Origin: Methylophilaceae bacterium
GTDB lineage: Bacteria > Pseudomonadota > Gammaproteobacteria > Burkholderiales > Methylophilaceae
Assembly (NCBI GenBank): GCA_026419515.1
Contig: JANZZG010000009.1
Location: forward strand, 1 to 50,844
Direction: 5' to 3'
DNA length: 50,844 nucleotides
The notes under the pieces were generated by a model that did not search any database, had not been told where the DNA came from, and saw only the letters and a program-made list of their open reading frames with translations. Positions 1 through 8,331 of this stretch are shown one piece after another (the stretch's first letter is position 1; the number at the start of each line of letters is the position of its first letter). A program made the translations under genes and the position numbers.

Positions 1-1
1 T

Positions 2-133
2 GAAGACCTTTTCGCCCATTTCTCCGCAATCAAGGTCGATGGGTTCAAAACCCTGCGCGAAAACCAGCGTGTTTCCTATGAGGAAGCCACTGGCCCCAAG
101 GGCAAGCAGGCCGCCAACATCGTCCCCCAATGA
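2..133 (+). CDS. Cold-shock protein (CspA family), C-terminal part
   Basis: This is the 3' end of a CspA-family cold-shock protein; the gene begins outside the window. The 43 visible residues start EDLFAHFSAI and continue through GFKTL and a GPKGKQAANI tail, which matches the second half of the single OB-fold typical of about 67-70-residue bacterial Csps, including the FAHFSAI (RNP-2-like) strand. Family members bind single-stranded RNA and DNA and act as RNA chaperones in the cytoplasm. A strong rho-independent hairpin follows 30 bases after the stop, so this is the last gene of its transcript. Which Csp paralogue it is cannot be told from this fragment. Confidence 0.9.
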   Translation, partial: EDLFAHFSAIKVDGFKTLRENQRVSYEEATGPKGKQAANIVPQ

Positions 134-163
134 TTTTTTGCGGCTGATCATCGAATCATCGAG

Positions 164-187
164 AACCCCGGGTTGCCGGGGTTTTTT
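164..187 (+). terminator. Rho-independent terminator after the cold-shock gene
   Basis: A perfect 8-bp stem (AACCCCGG / CCGGGGTT) with a GTTG loop is followed at once by a run of six T on the plus strand. It is the strongest intrinsic terminator in the window and closes the cold-shock transcript. Confidence 0.9.
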
Positions 188-367
188 ATTTCCAACATGT
201 TCTCCATTTGCAGGTCGAGCGCCTGTGGATCACTGGCCGGCGTAATCGATGCGCCGAATGAAAATGTCAAGGTTTGATGGCGTGATGTCGGCCTGAGAGC
301 ATTTCTCCCCGCTGGCAATCGCTCAGACCGATGGTGGCGGGCTTGCCAGCGCCGAGAGGACCCGGCC

Positions 368-392
368 CGCCCCGCAGTTGGGCGGCGGGGCG
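368..392 (-). terminator. GC-rich hairpin after fbp
   Basis: An 8-bp inverted repeat (CGCCCCGC / GCGGGGCG) lies about 25 bases beyond the fbp stop. It has no T-run on the minus strand, so it may act as an mRNA 3' end protector or a weak, factor-assisted terminator. The rest of the stretch between the cold-shock terminator and fbp shows no gene. Confidence 0.35.
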
Positions 393-414
393 GAGGTTGG
401 GACTTGGGAGGGGA

Positions 415-1419
415 TCAGTCCATTTCCCGGTAATATCTGGCGATGCGCTCGATGTCGTTCTTGGCGCCGAAGAACAGGGAGACGCGCTGGTGGATGTGAG
501 TCGGTTGTAAAGACAAAATGCGCTCGCGGCCGTTGGTGCAGGCGGCGCCCGCCTGTTCCATGATAAAGCCCAAAGGGTAGGCTTCGTAAAACAGGCGCAG
601 GCGTCCTTCCAGGTTCTTGGCCTTGAGCTTGGAATCCACCGGGTAGGTCCACAGGCCTCCGCGCATCAGGATGCGGAATGCTTCCGCCACCGAAGAGGCA
701 ATCCAGCGCATGTTGTAGTCGCGGCCGATGGGACCGTCCTTGCCTTGCAGGCATTCATCCACATAACGTTTGACGGGGGCGTCCCAGAAGCGGATGTTCG
801 ACATGTTGATGGCGAATTCCTTGGCGTCTTCTTCGACCCGGATGTCGGGATGGGTGAGGAAGAAGTCGCCGATCTGCTTGTCCAACGTAAAGCCGTGCGT
901 GCCCTTGCCGGTGGTCAGAATCAGGATGGTGGAGGGACCATAGATGCAGAAGCCGGCGCACAGCTGGTTGGTGCCGGGTTGCATGAAATCTTGCGCGGTC
1001 GGCTCATCGTCGCCGCTGCCGTTCCAGGGCAGTATGGAGAAGATGGTGCCGACGGAAATGTTGACGTTGATGTTGGAAGACCCGTCCAGTGGATCGACCG
1101 CCACCAGATAGCGACCACGTTGTTCGGTTGGAACCACCACGATGTCGTCGTTTTCTTCGGACACGATGGCAGCGACCTGGTGCGAGTTGAACAGTTCATC
1201 CATCACCAGTCTATCGGCGATCACGTCCAGTTTTTCCTGGGTCTCGCCCTGGACGTTCTCCACACCGATCTTGCCCAGGTTGCCCGCCAAGGCGCCGCGG
1301 CTCACTTCGTGGGAAATGGCTTTGCAGGCACGGGTGATGTGCGAAATCAACAGCATCAGCTCAATCGGGGCTCCAGCCTCTTTCAGCAGGTATTCGGTAA
1401 CGGAAAGGCCTCGTTGCAT
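415..1419 (-). CDS. fbp: Fructose-1,6-bisphosphatase, class I
   Basis: Hydrolyses fructose 1,6-bisphosphate to fructose 6-phosphate in gluconeogenesis or a sugar-phosphate C1-fixation cycle. The 334-residue protein has the usual class I length. It carries the metal-binding segments ending SEEND (around residue 88) and the signature AVDPLDGSSNINVN near residues 106-119, plus a KLRLFYEAYPLGF-like segment near the C-terminus. The ATG start is preceded by a good Shine-Dalgarno, GGAGGAAAC. A TATCAT -10-like box lies about 43 bases upstream of the start. It reads in the same direction as the fhc genes, 95 bases below fhcC, so it could also be read through from the fhc operon. That context suggests carbon assimilation linked to C1 oxidation (inference). 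Confidence 0.95.
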   Translation of the reverse strand: MQRGLSVTEYLLKEAGAPIELMLLISHITRACKAISHEVSRGALAGNLGKIGVENVQGETQEKLDVIADRLVMDELFNSHQVAAIVSEENDDIVVVPTEQRGRYLVAVDPLDGSSNINVNISVGTIFSILPWNGSGDDEPTAQDFMQPGTNQLCAGFCIYGPSTILILTTGKGTHGFTLDKQIGDFFLTHPDIRVEEDAKEFAINMSNIRFWDAPVKRYVDECLQGKDGPIGRDYNMRWIASSVAEAFRILMRGGLWTYPVDSKLKAKNLEGRLRLFYEAYPLGFIMEQAGAACTNGRERILSLQPTHIHQRVSLFFGAKNDIERIARYYREMD

Positions 1420-1514
1420 GTTTCCTCCGGGGAATTAGACTAGTTGTACTGGTAAGGTCGAATGATACCCGAGACGCAAGGGGCAGGGAACCACTCCCGT
1501 TCCTGGTGGTGCGG

Positions 1515-2327
1515 TCAGGTTATGAACACCAGGACCTCACCTTTGCCGTCATTGGCTATATCCCCCATATAGCGGCGTACCCGGTTTTGGTCGATGTCAG
1601 CGAATTTGGTGGGTAATCCCTTGAATGCTTTGAACATCAGGCTCAAAAAAGGCAGGGTATGGCTGCCGCAATCCTGGAAGGTCGCATGCATTGCCGGGGT
1701 CTTGAACAACAATAACGTGCCGCGTCGCATGCCATAGCCGACATAGTCGCCGACACTGCCCATGACGGCTAGGGTACCGGCCAGCATGCGCGAGGCGCAA
1801 TAGGCCCCGGCGTTGCCTTCGATCAGCACGATGCCGCGACGCATCTGGTCGCCGGCGCGGTCGCCGGCATTGCCGGTGACGATCACCAGGCCGCCTTTCA
1901 TCCCTTTGCGTTCACCGGGAATGGCGGCAGCGAGGAAATCGCCCACGTTGCCGTCGATCTTGAGTGTGCCGCCCGTCATGCCGCTGGCGGCAAAGGCATC
2001 GGCGTTGCCGTTGACGGTGAGGGTGCCGCCACGCATGCCGAAGGCGACGTAGGAGCCGGCATCGCCGTTGACGGTGATGCGGCCCCGCTGCATGCCGCGA
2101 CCGATGAAGTCCAGTTTGCCGTTGGCATTGTCGATGACGATATCGTCGGTGTCGCTGCCGGCGATGTCGAACAGGCGGTCGGCACGCCAGCGGCGGTTGC
2201 CGCACAGCAGCTCGACTGCGCCGATCTCGGCGCTGGATTTGCCGGCCAGATGGTCCGGCGTCAGCGGCGCCAGGTCGATGCGTTGCGCCGGGGCGTCGTG
2301 CTTGAGGGTGAAAGTCAAGGCGCTCAT
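1515..2327 (-). CDS. fhcC: Formyltransferase/hydrolase complex subunit C
   Basis: Subunit C of the Fhc complex, which transfers the formyl group from H4MPT to a furan cofactor and hydrolyses it to formate. The 270-residue protein consists mostly of repeated G-x-x-x-G-x-L/I-x-I-x-G turns (for example MRGGTLTVNGNA, MTGGTLKIDGNV, MRRGIVLIEGNA), the right-handed beta-helix of FwdC/FmdC and the glutamate synthase GXGXG domain. It is the last gene of the operon, and its ATG overlaps the fhcD stop as ATGA, so it is translationally coupled. In the related complexes this subunit is a scaffold. The family call is secure. A catalytic role is not expected. Confidence 0.95.
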   Translation of the reverse strand: MSALTFTLKHDAPAQRIDLAPLTPDHLAGKSSAEIGAVELLCGNRRWRADRLFDIAGSDTDDIVIDNANGKLDFIGRGMQRGRITVNGDAGSYVAFGMRGGTLTVNGNADAFAASGMTGGTLKIDGNVGDFLAAAIPGERKGMKGGLVIVTGNAGDRAGDQMRRGIVLIEGNAGAYCASRMLAGTLAVMGSVGDYVGYGMRRGTLLLFKTPAMHATFQDCGSHTLPFLSLMFKAFKGLPTKFADIDQNRVRRYMGDIANDGKGEVLVFIT

Positions 2328-3241
2328 GCCGCGGCTCCCATGATTTCCCGTAGCTTGAAGTGGAACTGGCCCAGCTTGCCGCCATAATTGCCGGCGGAGA
2401 TGCGCCGGATGCCGTTTTGGGTGCCCAGTTCACAGGCGGCCTGGATGCCGACGCGCATGGCTTGCTTGATGTCGTCCGCGGTGAGGCCGTCGATCACGAT
2501 TTCCATCACCGATTCGATCTCCGGCGACAGTTCGGTTTTGGTAATGCCTTTGAGCGTGGGGCAGAAGGCATCGTTGGTCGAGGCGATCAACGCTTTGTAC
2601 TTGGAACCGACTTTGGAGCCGGAGCGCACCACGCCCCCCGGGAAAGGCATGATCACGTTGGGAATCTTTCTCATCGCCTCGATCGCGGCCTCACAGGCAG
2701 CCAGTGCCTGTGGTTGTGATTCGGCGAGAATCAGGAAATTGCCGCCGCCCACCGCCCGGATCATGCCCGTCGTCTCCTCGCACAGGAATTCACCATCCAT
2801 GACCGGCACGCGCCAGTAACGCTTGCCCGCGAACTGCTTGGAAATCTGGAAGCCGTCGCCGAAGAAGCGCAGGTTCTTGGACAGCGGGATACGGGTGATC
2901 TCCGGGTAGCCTGCATCGATGCCGGAAAACGCTGCCGTGGTGGGGCAGGTCAGCACGCACTGGCCCATGCGGGTTTCCAGCTGCTTGGTGAGCACGGCAC
3001 TCGACATCGCGAACAGAAGCACCGAGACCCCCGGGCGGCCGTCCGGCGTTTCGGACGGGTTAAGCTCGCGTTCGATGCCAGCCTCCACGCCGCAGGCGAT
3101 GACGGAAGTGGCGAATCCGGTCATGGCTGCCGCCGCATGGCGCGCCCACTGGTGATTCTGCGCGGTGATGAGCACGCGCGTGGCGCGCATGCCGAATGCC
3201 TCGGCGAAGGTGTCGTCGATCTGCACGCCGTTGATGATCAT
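2324..3241 (-). CDS. fhcD: Formylmethanofuran:H4MPT formyltransferase subunit
   Basis: FhcD (Ftr family) moves the formyl group between N5 of formyl-H4MPT and the furan cofactor bound to the complex. The protein begins MIINGVQIDDTFAEAFGMRA, the conserved Ftr N-terminus, and is 305 residues long, normal for the family. A longer reading nine residues upstream exists, but the chosen ATG overlaps the fhcA stop as ATGA and starts exactly at the conserved block. Other conserved stretches include MPFPGGVVRSGSKVGSKYK and the C-terminal GNYGGKLGQFHFKLREI. The gene overlaps its neighbours on both sides by 4 bases, consistent with stoichiometric synthesis of a complex. Confidence 0.96.
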   Translation of the reverse strand: MIINGVQIDDTFAEAFGMRATRVLITAQNHQWARHAAAAMTGFATSVIACGVEAGIERELNPSETPDGRPGVSVLLFAMSSAVLTKQLETRMGQCVLTCPTTAAFSGIDAGYPEITRIPLSKNLRFFGDGFQISKQFAGKRYWRVPVMDGEFLCEETTGMIRAVGGGNFLILAESQPQALAACEAAIEAMRKIPNVIMPFPGGVVRSGSKVGSKYKALIASTNDAFCPTLKGITKTELSPEIESVMEIVIDGLTADDIKQAMRVGIQAACELGTQNGIRRISAGNYGGKLGQFHFKLREIMGAAA

Positions 3242-4914
3242 GCCGTGCGCTCCCGTCTGCCTTTGCATGCCTGGACGATGACGTGATTGCGGCCATCCTC
3301 GGCGATATGCTGCTCGGTAACCTTGACGTGATCCATCTTGACCGTGTGATAAGTGTCGAAATACTTGGCGATTTCCTTTTCGATGCCACGGTCGAACTCC
3401 GGTTTGACCGCATGCGTGGCACCCCAGGTGACTTTGACGACTTTTCCGTTACGCACCACCAGTTCGCCATCCTTGAACACGTAGTCCGGTTTGGCGAACA
3501 TCTTTTCACGGTCGGGATCGTCGGTGTAGACCGTGATGTCGGCGGCGGCGCCCACGCCCAGATGCCCACGGTCGTGCAGCCCGACCAGTCTGGCGGCCCC
3601 CGCCCGGGTCATGATGGCGATTTCGTACAGGCTGTATTCGCGGTCGATGGAGGCAAGAGTGCTCATTTTTTGCGCGTCCGGATGGATGCGCGAAAAGATT
3701 TCGTTGCGGAAGGTTTTGTCCATCAGCAGCCTGATCAAATGGGGATAGCTGGTGAATGGTGCGCCGTTGGGGTGGTCGGTGGTGAGGAAGATGCGCCATG
3801 GATCTTCCACCAGCAAAAAGATTTCCAGACCGATCGCCCACTGCAGGGCATTGACAAAGTTCTGGTCCTTGTACTTGAACGGCACCACGCCGCAGCCGGC
3901 GTCGCATTCGATGTCCATGCATATCCATTTGTCGGGATGCGCGTGGCCGGCATTGCGGAACTGTGACATGTTGTCGCCGGAGGCCGTCACGGTCTGGCCG
4001 AACAAAATCTGACCGACGTCGGCGGAGACGTGCTTGTTCCTGTTGATCGCCTCCGCAATGCGGGCAGCGCCGGAGGAGAACTTGCGGTCGCCTTCCGTGC
4101 CGTAACTGTGGAACTGGATGTGCGTTAAGTGCAGCGGGTAACCTTCCACGCCGGCGATGGTGTTGAGCGTGGTTTCCACATTGCCCGGCACACCCAGATT
4201 GTTGCCATGCACGTGCAGGGGATGCGGCACACCCAGTTCGTACACGGCGCGCGCCAATGTTTTCAGCACCTGGCGTGGGGTGACTTGGTAATAGGCGTTT
4301 TTTTCGTCCAAGTCCAGCATACGCTGGTTGAACTTGAAGGCGCTGATGCCGCCGGCATTGACTACCTTGATGCCCATGGCCTGGGTGGCATGGATGATCC
4401 AGGCGACGTAGTCGTTGATCGCGTTCTGGTCTTTCTGGGCGGCCAACATGCGCAGGAATAGATCATCGTTGCCCAGCATGACATAGCCACCTTTGTCGAT
4501 GATGGGCGTGTCGCCCATTTCGAGGTGCGCCTGGCGTGCGTTCAGCGGCAGCACGGCGGGTTCGAAGCCGGCGGTGTAGCCCATCTCGGCATAACGGTAG
4601 CCGGTAGTGAGCGTCGATGGCGCGACATGACCACATCCGGCTCGGGTCAGCTCGGTATGGTCAACCGGATCTCCACGGTGATCTTCCGGCAGCAGGGTAC
4701 GGGCGATGTTGACCTTGCCACCACCGATGTGGGTGTGCATGTCGATGGCACCCGCCATCACGACCTTGCCGGTCAGATCATATTCTTGGTCGATGCGTTC
4801 ACCTTCTCGCGGACGATCGACGATGCGTCCATCACGGACGTAGATGTCCATGACTTGGCCATCGATGCCATGCGCCGGGTCGTAAACGGTACCTCCCGTA
4901 AGTTTTAGTAACAT
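3238..4914 (-). CDS. fhcA: Formylhydrolase subunit A (amidohydrolase)
   Basis: FhcA releases formate from the formylated furan cofactor using a binuclear metal centre. The 558-residue protein shows the amidohydrolase start VMAGAIDMHTHIGGGK near residue 60 (HTH metal ligands), a region NAGGISAFKFNQ that holds the usual bridging-lysine area, further ligand histidines in HPLHVHGNN and LHLTHIQFHSYG, and a late TTDHPNG aspartate near residue 395. The C-terminus returns to the metal-independent beta domain. A GAGGG Shine-Dalgarno overlaps the fhcB stop region 12 bases upstream. All catalytic-type metal ligands appear present, so hydrolase activity is likely. Confidence 0.96.
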   Translation of the reverse strand: MLLKLTGGTVYDPAHGIDGQVMDIYVRDGRIVDRPREGERIDQEYDLTGKVVMAGAIDMHTHIGGGKVNIARTLLPEDHRGDPVDHTELTRAGCGHVAPSTLTTGYRYAEMGYTAGFEPAVLPLNARQAHLEMGDTPIIDKGGYVMLGNDDLFLRMLAAQKDQNAINDYVAWIIHATQAMGIKVVNAGGISAFKFNQRMLDLDEKNAYYQVTPRQVLKTLARAVYELGVPHPLHVHGNNLGVPGNVETTLNTIAGVEGYPLHLTHIQFHSYGTEGDRKFSSGAARIAEAINRNKHVSADVGQILFGQTVTASGDNMSQFRNAGHAHPDKWICMDIECDAGCGVVPFKYKDQNFVNALQWAIGLEIFLLVEDPWRIFLTTDHPNGAPFTSYPHLIRLLMDKTFRNEIFSRIHPDAQKMSTLASIDREYSLYEIAIMTRAGAARLVGLHDRGHLGVGAAADITVYTDDPDREKMFAKPDYVFKDGELVVRNGKVVKVTWGATHAVKPEFDRGIEKEIAKYFDTYHTVKMDHVKVTEQHIAEDGRNHVIVQACKGRRERTA

Positions 4915-4926
4915 GTTAAGAATCCC

Positions 4927-6207
4927 TCACAAGGCTTGTTCGATGGCGGCAAGCACTTCACCCAGTGACGGCAAAGTGCTCGACCGCAGTCGATCAATGG
5001 GGAGTGCAACGACCCCATCCATACGGAACAGGACGCCGCGATGATCCATGCCAGGCACGCCGACAGGGATGAAGATGTCCGGCTCCTGGTCGAACTTCAT
5101 GCCGGGATGGCCGAGCACGATCGTTGGCAGGTTGGTGGCAGGAGGGATGCGTCCCGGATCGAAGGTGGAAATCCATACCAAGACATCAGCCTCGCCACGA
5201 TCGATCAGGCGATCCGTCGAAAAATGATAGGGGTCGTATTCGGGGTGACCACTGCCATAGGAGGTACGCACCGGATAACCCGATATCCAGGCGCTGACCT
5301 GGTTGATACTGACATCACCGTCGTTGCCGCCGAGCGGTAGTCCAGAGGATCGCGTTGTCTGGTTCAAGATTTTGATCGTTTCGGTGATGTTTTGCACCGT
5401 CAGTTCCGCATGCGGAAAATCCATTGCGCGGGCCGACCAGGTGAACACGCTGTAGCGGGCTGTCTTGAGGCGTTCGGCCAGCTTTTCCAGCGCTGTCGTG
5501 GCAATGCCGGCGATTTCCGTGGCAGCCAGCTTTTTTCCTGCAACCAGCGCGCGCAGCGCGGCGGCGACTTCGGGCAGGCGCTCCGGCTCGCATGGCAGTA
5601 CTTCCGGCTTACGGCCATCCGGTGCGATGCCGGCCGTCGTATCGATGTTTTGCCCGCCCAGATAGACGATTTCCCGTTGGGCCGTGTCCTGGCCGAACAG
5701 GCTGTCCCGGTTCCAGACCACGCGTTCGAAGAAACGCGGAAGCAGGCTGACGACATCGGTGCCTATGATGACCAGCAGATCGACCCGGTTGCGAACTTCG
5801 GTCAGGGTGGTGGTGAGCCAGCCGCTATTCTGGACCACAAGCAGATTGCGCATGAAGCCTTTGGAGTGCATGTGGTCTATGGTCGCGCCGAGCTTGTCAG
5901 CCAGGCTCGTCACGGCGCGCATGCCCTGCACTTCGGTACCCAGGCCGGCGATCAGCGGATGATGTGCCCGACGTAAGAACTCTGCCGCACCGGCTATGGC
6001 GTCCTGTAGGCTGGCATCCTCGCCGCCGAGACGGGGAAGAAGGGGGGGCGTGCCCCGTTCGAAAAAGGTGATGCTTCTGCTGCAACCGTTCTTGCCGACA
6101 CGCAAAGCGCCCGCGGTATCCCGCTCGACCGTCAGGTCGTCGCATAAAAGACCACAAAACGGACAGGTGACGTTTTCTACGGCGCTTGCTTGCGCAAAGT
6201 CATCCAT
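4927..6207 (-). CDS. fhcB: Formyltransferase/hydrolase complex subunit B
   Basis: FhcB corresponds to FwdB/FmdB, the molybdopterin/tungstopterin dehydrogenase subunit of archaeal formylmethanofuran dehydrogenase. In bacterial Fhc this subunit is regarded as non-redox. The 426-residue protein keeps four N-terminal cysteines in a 4Fe-4S-like arrangement, C15-x2-C18-x3-C22-x19-C42. The segment matching the archaeal metal-ligand motif (C or U followed by TLGEVKNR) reads TTTLTEVRNR, with Thr133 at the ligand position. A TTG 19 codons upstream would extend the ORF, but it lies only about 3 bases from the predicted transcription start. The ATG chosen has AGGA 11 bases upstream. First gene of the fhc operon. 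Confidence 0.93.
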   Translation of the reverse strand: MDDFAQASAVENVTCPFCGLLCDDLTVERDTAGALRVGKNGCSRSITFFERGTPPLLPRLGGEDASLQDAIAGAAEFLRRAHHPLIAGLGTEVQGMRAVTSLADKLGATIDHMHSKGFMRNLLVVQNSGWLTTTLTEVRNRVDLLVIIGTDVVSLLPRFFERVVWNRDSLFGQDTAQREIVYLGGQNIDTTAGIAPDGRKPEVLPCEPERLPEVAAALRALVAGKKLAATEIAGIATTALEKLAERLKTARYSVFTWSARAMDFPHAELTVQNITETIKILNQTTRSSGLPLGGNDGDVSINQVSAWISGYPVRTSYGSGHPEYDPYHFSTDRLIDRGEADVLVWISTFDPGRIPPATNLPTIVLGHPGMKFDQEPDIFIPVGVPGMDHRGVLFRMDGVVALPIDRLRSSTLPSLGEVLAAIEQAL

Positions 6208-6273
6208 GGGAAGTATTGGTCCTGATAGATTTGGGATGCAGTTAATGAGTGTATGTCGTGCCAATCAAGAACC

Positions 6274-6303
6274 ATTATCCTGGGGGAGAACGGGAGGCGT
6301 CAA
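6274..6303 (-). promoter_or_regulatory. Promoter of the fhc operon
   Basis: Read on the minus strand: -35 TTGACG, 18-base spacer, -10 GATAAT, each 5 of 6 to the sigma-70 consensus. The expected transcription start near 6267 leaves a leader of about 60 bases before the fhcB ATG. This supports the ATG over the upstream TTG start. It lies in the 163-base divergent space between fhcB and the beta-RFAP synthase gene. Confidence 0.6.
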
Positions 6304-6358
6304 GGCGATGGCCGCTCCGTTTCGTAGGGGGTGGTTCTCCTGGAAGTTGATGGCAGGA

Positions 6359-6364
6359 TACAAT
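6359..6364 (+). promoter_or_regulatory. -10 box placed for a leaderless mptG transcript
   Basis: TACAAT, 5 of 6 to TATAAT, ends 6 bases before the ATG of the beta-RFAP synthase gene, so transcription would start on the A of the start codon. No convincing -35 hexamer is visible. Confidence 0.35.
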
Positions 6365-6370
6365 CCAGTC

Positions 6371-7342
6371 ATGAAGTCCCTATATCGAAATGGGTCGTGC
6401 AAGGTTCGCGTCACGGCAACGGCGCGTCTGCATATGGGATTCATCGATCTCAATGGCGGACTGGGGCGCCGTTTCGGTAGCATTGGTCTGGCCCTGGAAT
6501 CGCCCTTCACCTGCATCGAAGTACAGGCTGCTGAACAGTTTGCATGTGATGGTCCCATGTCCTCGCGCGTGCTGGAATTTGCACAAAGTTTCGCCAAGGG
6601 TGTCCAGTTGCCGGGAGCTGCCCATATTCGGGTGGTTGCGGCCATTCCAGAACACGCAGGGCTGGGGTCGGGCACCCAGCTCGGTTTGGCGCTGGCGGCG
6701 GCACTCGCCCGCTTGTATGACCGTAAGCTCGATGTAAGTGAGATGGCTGCCACCATCGGTCGCGGACGCCGTTCCGGTATTGGCATAGCGGCCTTCGAGA
6801 GGGGCGGGCTGCTGGTCGATGGCGGTCGTGGGGACGGCACGTCGGTGCCCCCCATTCTGGCGCGGTTGACGTTTCCAGAAGACTGGCCCATCTTGCTGGT
6901 ATTCGACCCACGGGCACAGGGCGTGCATGGGTCGGCCGAAACACGGGCGTTCGACATGTTGCCGGACTTCCCTGCGCCGCTGGCGGCGCACATCGCCCGT
7001 CTGGTACTGATGCAGGCGCTGCCGGCCGTAGTGGAGCGGGATCTGCAGGCATTCGGCCTGGCGATCAGCGAAATCCAGCGCCGCGTTGGAGACCACTTCG
7101 CCCAGGCACAGGGTGGCGGACGCTACATCAGTCCACGTGTGGCGCAGGCCATGGCTTGGTTGGAGGCACAGGGCGTGTTCTGTTTGGGACAGACGTCCTG
7201 GGGGCCGACGGGATTTGCCGTGGTCGAAGACGACGTTGCGGCATTACGTTTGAAGCACGGGCTGGAAGCTCGAAATCATGGCGTCGAGGTGAAAGTGACG
7301 CGGGCCCGCAATGCCGGTAGCCAGATCGAAGTGGCGCCCTAA
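6371..7342 (+). CDS. mptG: Beta-ribofuranosylaminobenzene 5'-phosphate synthase
   Basis: Condenses p-aminobenzoate with phosphoribosyl pyrophosphate, releasing CO2 and pyrophosphate: the first committed step that separates H4MPT from folate synthesis. The 323-residue protein starts with a KVRVTATARLHMGFIDLNGG block and has the GHMP-kinase-like motif IPEHAGLGSGTQLGLA near residues 92-107, both typical of beta-RFAP synthase, and is of normal length. The ORF stays open 375 bases further upstream across the fhcB gene, but family similarity begins only here. An alternative in-frame ATG lies seven codons upstream with a GGAAG in front. First gene of the plus-strand H4MPT operon. PabB, which helps make its substrate, is encoded 9 kb downstream. 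Confidence 0.92.
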   Translation: MKSLYRNGSCKVRVTATARLHMGFIDLNGGLGRRFGSIGLALESPFTCIEVQAAEQFACDGPMSSRVLEFAQSFAKGVQLPGAAHIRVVAAIPEHAGLGSGTQLGLALAAALARLYDRKLDVSEMAATIGRGRRSGIGIAAFERGGLLVDGGRGDGTSVPPILARLTFPEDWPILLVFDPRAQGVHGSAETRAFDMLPDFPAPLAAHIARLVLMQALPAVVERDLQAFGLAISEIQRRVGDHFAQAQGGGRYISPRVAQAMAWLEAQGVFCLGQTSWGPTGFAVVEDDVAALRLKHGLEARNHGVEVKVTRARNAGSQIEVAP

Positions 7343-7358
7343 ATCGCCATATCTTGGG

Positions 7359-7364
7359 TAAAAT
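7359..7364 (+). promoter_or_regulatory. GGTAAAAT -10 box before mtdB
   Basis: TTGGGTAAAAT lies just after the mptG stop and would start a transcript about 58 bases before the mtdB ATG. The same GGTAAAAT octamer precedes the tRNA, hrpA, dnaE and the FAD oxidoreductase gene in this window. No clear -35 is seen. Confidence 0.35.
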
Positions 7365-7428
7365 GTGTGGGCGCGGCAACGTAGCACTTGTCGCTGCAAA
7401 GTCAATCATGGAAAAAGGCAGATCAAAA

Positions 7429-8331
7429 ATGGCAACCGAAAAACCTTACGTGCTCCATTTCATCACGCCGGCCAAGAATGCCAGCCCGTTCGATGCCAAC
7501 ATGGCATACGATGCCGGTTTCGATGCCGTGGTCCCCTATACCAACGTCCAGTTGAACGAAGTGATGGGGCTGGTGCAAGACGCCATCTTCTCGCGCGGGC
7601 CGCGCGGCGTTTGGCGAACTGGCATCTTCATCGGTGGGCGTGACATCGATTTGGCGATGGACATGTTGGCGACCGCCAAAAAATCCATGGTGCCCCCCTT
7701 CGAAGTCTCCGTGTTCGCCGACCCTTCCGGGGCCTTCACCACGGCAGCGGCCATGATGGCCATGGTGGAACGCGAATTGAGACGCAAGTTCGGCGGGGAC
7801 CTGACTGGGCGCAAGGTCAGCATTTTCGGCGCCACCGGCCCGGTGGCCGGTTGCAGCGCGGTGATCGCCGCCAGGAATGGTGCCACGGTGGAACTGGTGT
7901 CCCACCGTTCCATGCCTGACGTGCAGGCCAAGGCCGAAGCCTACAACAAGCGTTATGGCACCCGGATCGGTTGTGTGGACGGCAGTAACGAGGCGCTCAA
8001 GAAAAGCATTTTGCAGTCGACCGACGTGGTGTTGTGTTGTGCCACTGCCGGCGTTCGTGTGATCACTCTGGAACAGATGGCGGGCTCACCGACTCTCAAA
8101 GTGGTGGCGGACGTCAACGCAGTGCCGCCGACGGGAGCCGAAGGGGTAGGTGTGATGGCCGATGGCGAGCCGATCGAAGGCACTCGGGCAGTGGGGCTGG
8201 GCGCGTTGGCGATCGGCAACATCAAGTACCAAGTCCAGAACATTTTGTTCAAGAAGATGCTGGAGGGACAAAGCCATGTCTACCTGGATTTTCTCTCCGC
8301 TTTCGAAGTAGCACGCAAAGATTTCTCCTGA
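7429..8331 (+). CDS. mtdB: Methylene-H4MPT dehydrogenase
   Basis: Oxidises methylene-H4MPT to methenyl-H4MPT with NAD(P)+, the second step of formaldehyde oxidation. The 300-residue protein matches MtdB in length and carries the glycine-rich GATGPVAG nucleotide-binding turn at residues 134-141. It also shows GGRDIDLAMDML and the ADVNAVPPTGAEG block near residue 225. The start chosen is ATG with an AAGGCAG Shine-Dalgarno. A longer in-frame reading begins 25 codons upstream, inside the likely leader, and shows no family resemblance. The 3' end overlaps the next gene if that gene uses its likely AUU start. NAD versus NADP preference cannot be told from sequence here. Confidence 0.94.
   Translation: MATEKPYVLHFITPAKNASPFDANMAYDAGFDAVVPYTNVQLNEVMGLVQDAIFSRGPRGVWRTGIFIGGRDIDLAMDMLATAKKSMVPPFEVSVFADPSGAFTTAAAMMAMVERELRRKFGGDLTGRKVSIFGATGPVAGCSAVIAARNGATVELVSHRSMPDVQAKAEAYNKRYGTRIGCVDGSNEALKKSILQSTDVVLCCATAGVRVITLEQMAGSPTLKVVADVNAVPPTGAEGVGVMADGEPIEGTRAVGLGALAIGNIKYQVQNILFKKMLEGQSHVYLDFLSAFEVARKDFS

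Noticed and set aside
6239-6264. Sigma-54 promoter for fhcB (TTGGCACGACATACACT)
   Set aside because: The -24 part matches but the -12 GC is CA; a much better sigma-70 promoter lies just upstream.
5996-6370. Long upstream extension of the beta-RFAP synthase frame across fhcB
   Set aside because: It runs antisense through the fhcB gene and its promoter and shows no family similarity; the conserved N-terminus starts at 6371.
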